DNA of 64,000 bases, from assembly GCF_900454895.1 (NCBI RefSeq), contig NZ_UGTA01000001.1, forward strand, positions 186,001 through 250,000, written 5' to 3'. Shown piece after piece: positions 60,609 through 64,000 of the stretch (its first letter is position 1; the number at the start of each line of letters is the position of its first letter). The translations under genes and the position numbers were made by a program. The notes below the pieces were generated by a model. The model ran no database searches and had not been told where the DNA came from. It was given only the letters and a program-made list of their open reading frames with translations. The stretch comes from Phocoenobacter uteri. Lineage in GTDB: Bacteria > Pseudomonadota > Gammaproteobacteria > Enterobacterales > Pasteurellaceae.

Positions 60609-61150
60609 TATTTTTCAATTAATTTATTATAAATGGGTTGTAATTTTTCTTGCCAAACTTTTGGATTAACATCGCCTGTATGACGATAATGGATAATGCC
60701 GTTGCCGTCCACAATAAAGGTTTCTGGTGCACCGTAAACCCCGAGATCTAATCCAAATGAGCCTTTTTCATCTTTTACGACAGTTTTATAAGGATTCCCC
60801 AATTTTCTTAGCCATTGCTGTGCTTTTTTAGGATCATCTTTATAATCTACACCAATAATGTTAATCCCTTGTTTTGCCAACACGTTTAAATATTGATGTT
60901 CTGCATAACAAGTTGGACACCACGTTGCCCACACATTCACTAATAGCGGTTTGCCTTGCTTAAATAACGTATTATCGTGATTTTTATCTTCAAAAAGATC
61001 CGCTAAGGTTTTTGCTGGCACAGGCTTGCCTATTAAGGCACTTTCTAAGGCTCGTGGATCATTGCCTTGTGCATTACGTTGTAATTGCACAAAAAAAGCA
61101 ATTATCAAGACTAAAAAAACGATCAAAGGAATATAAAGTTTTTTATTCAT
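60608..61150 (-). CDS. ccmG: CcmG/DsbE, thiol:disulfide interchange protein
   Basis: A 180-residue membrane-anchored thioredoxin-fold protein: an N-terminal helix (about 6-22) and active site WATWCPTCYAEH (CPTC). GVYGAPETFIVDGNGIIHYRHTG is characteristic of DsbE/CcmG. It keeps CcmH or apocytochrome cysteines reduced in the periplasm. It lies 47 bases downstream of ccmF, a gap that holds a REP-like hairpin. Confidence 0.95.
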   Translation of the reverse strand: MNKKLYIPLIVFLVLIIAFFVQLQRNAQGNDPRALESALIGKPVPAKTLADLFEDKNHDNTLFKQGKPLLVNVWATWCPTCYAEHQYLNVLAKQGINIIGVDYKDDPKKAQQWLRKLGNPYKTVVKDEKGSFGLDLGVYGAPETFIVDGNGIIHYRHTGDVNPKVWQEKLQPIYNKLIEK

Positions 61151-61158
61151 AAAATTAA

Positions 61159-61199
61159 CCTACATTATATTTGGGCGTATGCAATACGCCCCTACATTT
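61159..61199. repeat. REP-like hairpin between ccmF and ccmG
   Basis: GGGCGTAT (61173-61180) and ATACGCCC (61184-61191) form a tight stem, flanked by CTACATTA and CTACATTTA. It sits inside an operon, so it may stabilise or shape the transcript. Confidence 0.5.
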
Positions 61200-63141
61200 A
61201 TTTTACTAAGCGAGAAAAACGATAACGGCGATCAAAAATACAAAGAATGCCACCAAGAGCCATAAATACGCCACCAAACCAAATCCAACGGATAAATGGT
61301 TTGTAATATAAACGCAATGCCCACGCACCATCTGAAAGCTGTTCGCCTAATGCAACGTATAGATCACGGCTAAATCCCCAATCTATTGCCGCTTCTGTCA
61401 TTGACATTTTGCTGACCGTATAAAAACGTTTTTCAGCGAATAATGTTGTTTCAGGTTGTCCATTTTTTGTAATATCAATTTGAGCTTTACCGCCAATATA
61501 GTTTGCACCGTTAGCGTCTGAAATGCCTTTTAAGGTAAAGTTATAATCGGCGATTTGTACGCTTTCTCCCACTTTCATTCGCACATCACGTTCAACGCTG
61601 TAATTTTGGCTAAATGCAATTCCCCAAACCGTCATTGCGACACCTAAGTGAGCGGATAACATTCCCCAGTGAGAACGAGAAAGTTTTGTCATTCCAACAA
61701 AAAAGCTGTGTCTGTGGGTTGAGCGTTGCTGTAATTCATATAGGCTTAATAGCACGATGAATACGGCGATCATTGTGCCGATTACTGCGGTTACTGTGAT
61801 TTTATTTTGTAACACAAGCGGTAAAATAAATCCTGAAATTAGCATAATTATCAAGCTAATTATCACAGGTTTACGAATTGCACAGAATTGATCACGTCGC
61901 CATTTTAATAACGGTCCTACACCAAGTAACAATGCAAATGGAATCATAATGTATAAGAACATTTGATCAAAGAACGGTGCACCAACTGAAATCGAGCCTA
62001 GTCCTAATTGTTTATGAACAAGGGGTAATAATGTGCCAAGAAAGACTACTGTTAATGCGGTCATTAAGAAAATATTATTCAAAAAGAGAGCTGTTTCACG
62101 AGAATAGCGTTCCGCATTATCACGTGAGCGAATTTGACTGCCTTTATAAGCATATAATCCAAGCGAGCCACCAATGACCACTATTAAGTAAGCAAGGATA
62201 TATAGCCCACGAGTAGGATCTGATGAAAAGGCGTGTACGGAAACCAAAATGCCTGAACGCACAAGGAATGTGCCTAATAAACAGAGTGAGAACGCTAAAA
62301 TTGCGAGTAACACTGTCCACGCTTTGAATGAACCACGTTTTTCTGTTACTGCCAGAGAATGTAATAATCCCGTTCCTGCAAGCCAAGGCATTAACGAGGC
62401 ATTTTCAACTGGATCCCAAAACCACCAGCCACCCCAGCCAAGTTCGTAGTATGCCCACCAAGAACCTAACACTATTCCTAATGTAAGAAAAATCCACGCA
62501 GCCATTGTCCAAGGGCGAGACCATCTTGCCCAAGCGGTATCAAGTCGTCCTGTCATCAATGACGCAATCGCAAAGGCAAAGGCAACCGAGAATCCCACAT
62601 AGCCCATATAGAGCAATGGCGGGTGGAAAATTAAGCCAACATCTTGTAATAAAGGATTCAACTCTCGTCCATTTACTGGAAAATCAGGGAAGGTACGATC
62701 AAAAGGATTTGAGGTAAATAATACAAAGATTAAAAATCCAATCGCGACAATACCTAAAATACCTAACACACGAGCAACAGCTTCTTGGGGTAACGGTTTG
62801 CTAAAAAAGGCAACCGCTGTACTCCAAAGAGAAAGCAACCAAATCCATAATAATAGTGAGCCTTCGTGAGATCCCCACACTGCGGATAAACGGTATTCCA
62901 AAGGTAAATTCGTATTGGAATTGTTTACGATATATTGCACTGAGAAATCATTGGTCGCAAATAAATAGAATAATGCTCCAAAAGATAAGGTTAAGCTTAA
63001 AAATAAGCTGTATGCCATTGGACGAGCCAACGCCATTAGCTGAGCATTGCCTTTTTCTGCTCCCCATAGAGGGAAAATGGCTAATAATAATGAAATCGCT
63101 AAACTGAGCGATAACGTATAGTTTCCTAACTCAGCGATCAT
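61198..63141 (-). CDS. ccmF: CcmF, cytochrome c haem lyase core subunit
   Basis: A 647-residue polytopic membrane protein of the haem-handling family, same length as E. coli CcmF. The tryptophan-rich WWD motif [20 protein letters not shown] (about residues 230-249) binds haem delivered by CcmE; conserved histidines lie in [13 protein letters not shown] and [11 protein letters not shown]. It overlaps ccmE by 4 bases. Two uptake cores (about 61808 and 62532) are in the gene. Confidence 0.97.
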   Translation of the reverse strand: MIAELGNYTLSLSLAISLLLAIFPLWGAEKGNAQLMALARPMAYSLFLSLTLSFGALFYLFATNDFSVQYIVNNSNTNLPLEYRLSAVWGSHEGSLLLWIWLLSLWSTAVAFFSKPLPQEAVARVLGILGIVAIGFLIFVLFTSNPFDRTFPDFPVNGRELNPLLQDVGLIFHPPLLYMGYVGFSVAFAFAIASLMTGRLDTAWARWSRPWTMAAWIFLTLGIVLGSWWAYYELGWGGWWFWDPVENASLMPWLAGTGLLHSLAVTEKRGSFKAWTVLLAILAFSLCLLGTFLVRSGILVSVHAFSSDPTRGLYILAYLIVVIGGSLGLYAYKGSQIRSRDNAERYSRETALFLNNIFLMTALTVVFLGTLLPLVHKQLGLGSISVGAPFFDQMFLYIMIPFALLLGVGPLLKWRRDQFCAIRKPVIISLIIMLISGFILPLVLQNKITVTAVIGTMIAVFIVLLSLYELQQRSTHRHSFFVGMTKLSRSHWGMLSAHLGVAMTVWGIAFSQNYSVERDVRMKVGESVQIADYNFTLKGISDANGANYIGGKAQIDITKNGQPETTLFAEKRFYTVSKMSMTEAAIDWGFSRDLYVALGEQLSDGAWALRLYYKPFIRWIWFGGVFMALGGILCIFDRRYRFSRLVK

Positions 63142-63656
63142 TGAGAACCTTCTTTTAATTGCTGACGATCTTTTTCGCTTTCACCTGTTAAGTTTGATAC
63201 GCCCATTGGTTTATGGACTTTTTTCATTTGATCGCCTAACTCTGGTGGCACATAGTTTTCATCGTGTTTTGCAAGCACTTCGGTCGCTTGTAATACTTTT
63301 GGTTCAACTAATACCCCTTGTGCCACAATACCTTGCCCTTCACGGAATAAATCAGGCAAAATTCCTTCATATTTTACCGTAATTGATGGACCGATATCGT
63401 TCAAATCAAATTTTACTTTTAAGCTATTATTATCACGCTCAACCGTGCCAACAACAACCATTCCCCCCACACGGATACGTTGTCCTACTTCTGGTTTGGT
63501 TGAAGCGTCATTATTTTTACCATAAATCACTTCTGATGGTGTATAAAATAAGTCAATATTTTGGCGTAATGCGTAAAGCATTAAGGTTGATGCAATGGTT
63601 ACACCTAATAGCACAAAAATAATGATAGTTAGTCTGGATTTACGTCTCGGGTTCAT
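63138..63656 (-). CDS. ccmE: CcmE, haem chaperone
   Basis: A 172-residue membrane-anchored OB-fold protein: N-terminal [20 protein letters not shown] helix, and the haem-binding histidine in [13 protein letters not shown] near residue 130. It carries haem from CcmABCD to CcmF. It overlaps ccmD and ccmF by 4 bases each. Confidence 0.97.
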   Translation of the reverse strand: MNPRRKSRLTIIIFVLLGVTIASTLMLYALRQNIDLFYTPSEVIYGKNNDASTKPEVGQRIRVGGMVVVGTVERDNNSLKVKFDLNDIGPSITVKYEGILPDLFREGQGIVAQGVLVEPKVLQATEVLAKHDENYVPPELGDQMKKVHKPMGVSNLTGESEKDRQQLKEGSQ

Positions 63657-63850
63657 AAACTTCCTCTTGCTGTTTGTTGGCGTTGTTTACGCTGTTGTTC
63701 TCGTTTTATTTCTTTAAATAAGGCTTTTTTGCTCGTCATACTTTGTACACCTAAGGCTAAAATTGCCACAAAAGAAATCCCATAAGCGAGCCAGACATAA
63801 AAACCATAGCCCCCCATATTGAAAAAATCACTCCAAGATTGAAAAAACAT
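63653..63850 (-). CDS. ccmD: CcmD, small haem exporter subunit
   Basis: A 65-residue bitopic protein from the Met at 63850, which has AGGAG 7 bases upstream; a longer frame to 63880 runs through a hairpin repeat and is rejected. Features are [19 protein letters not shown] (membrane helix) and a basic tail ([11 protein letters not shown]). CcmD helps release haem-loaded CcmE. Confidence 0.92.
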   Translation of the reverse strand: MFFQSWSDFFNMGGYGFYVWLAYGISFVAILALGVQSMTSKKALFKEIKREQQRKQRQQTARGSL

Positions 63851-63860
63851 TGTTGCTCCT

Positions 63861-63897
63861 ACTACATAGAGGCAGGGCATTCCCTGTCTCTACAATA
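63861..63897. repeat. Hairpin element between ccmC and ccmD
   Basis: AGAGGCAGGG and CCCTGTCTCT form a stem with CTACA-like ends on both sides, similar in form to the elements at 53382 and 61159. Confidence 0.45.
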
Positions 63898-63939
63898 TAA
63901 ATTATAAAAATGTGTAAATTTTTGATTAAATATGACCGC

Positions 63940-64000
63940 TTATTTTACTAAATTTTGTACCCAAGGGCGATGGCGTTCATTGCTGACTAATTCTACTCGA
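63940..64000 (-). CDS. ccmC: CcmC, haem-delivery protein (C-terminal fragment)
   Basis: The minus-strand frame entering from the right edge reads VELVSNERHRPWVQNLVK then TAA. This resembles the end of CcmC (LLMEKRRPWVSELIL in E. coli), and the place directly upstream of ccmD is that of ccmC in ccm operons. The stop overlaps an uptake sequence (GACCGCTTA). Confidence 0.8.
   Translation of the reverse strand, partial: RVELVSNERHRPWVQNLVK

Overview
The window looks like a chromosomal segment of a member of the Pasteurellaceae. More than thirty exact copies of the AAGCGGT DNA-uptake core (Actinobacillus/Mannheimia type, often followed by an AT-rich tail) are scattered on both strands, frequently as inverted pairs that close transcription units. 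Gene content (nqr operon, arcA, nadR, a ccm operon in the Haemophilus arrangement, single-copy housekeeping genes), AT-rich composition and 6S RNA downstream of zapA all agree. No prophage, intact insertion sequence, plasmid module or CRISPR array is visible.

Layout. 1-7.9 kb: sodium-pumping NADH:quinone reductase (nqrA 3' part, nqrBCDEF) followed by its flavin-attachment and maturation factors apbE and nqrM, then mnmA. 7.9-12.3 kb: tesB, an Opa-like outer-membrane barrel, guaC, and a purine permease with PurR boxes. 12.3-17.6 kb: a decayed tandem duplication, typA, tRNA-Gly and tRNA-Cys, a 1-kb graveyard that includes a wrecked ydcH, and the rpsF-priB-rpsR-rplI operon. 17.7-29.3 kb: norM, a DUF2251-like gene, pilW/pilF, rlmN, ruvC, a TatD-family gene, arcA, a phosphoesterase, and the nadR-ispF-ispD-ftsB-metG run. 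29.4-38.9 kb: the 3' remnant of a Slam-type outer-membrane translocon gene, lolDE, hda, a DUF2157 membrane protein, ycaO, rng, and a CAP-domain surface lipoprotein with a TbpB-like C-terminal domain.

39.1-41.5 kb is the most notable accessory locus. A radical-SAM enzyme closely matching viperin (a prokaryotic viperin, pVip) is divergent from a 49-codon gene and a NYN-domain putative RNase with a likely OST-HTH domain. The 200-bp divergent control region is packed with inverted repeats. pVips make chain-terminating 3'-deoxy-3',4'-didehydro nucleotides, so this is a candidate antiphage unit.

41.6-54.6 kb: ygfB, zapA, 6S RNA, dapA, uraA (with a near-perfect PurR box), an MFS transporter, proC, the glycerol genes glpD-glpK-glpF, a 12-codon scar of the nrdB start, ampD, rlmJ and a phoH-like gene. 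54.6-64 kb: glnD, a two-gene unit of an OmpA-family lipoprotein and a small protein resembling the N-terminal prefix of giant Bap-type adhesins without their repeats, and the cytochrome c maturation operon ccmC(partial)-D-E-F-G-H-I on the minus strand.

All family assignments come from reading sequences against remembered family features; no database search was run.
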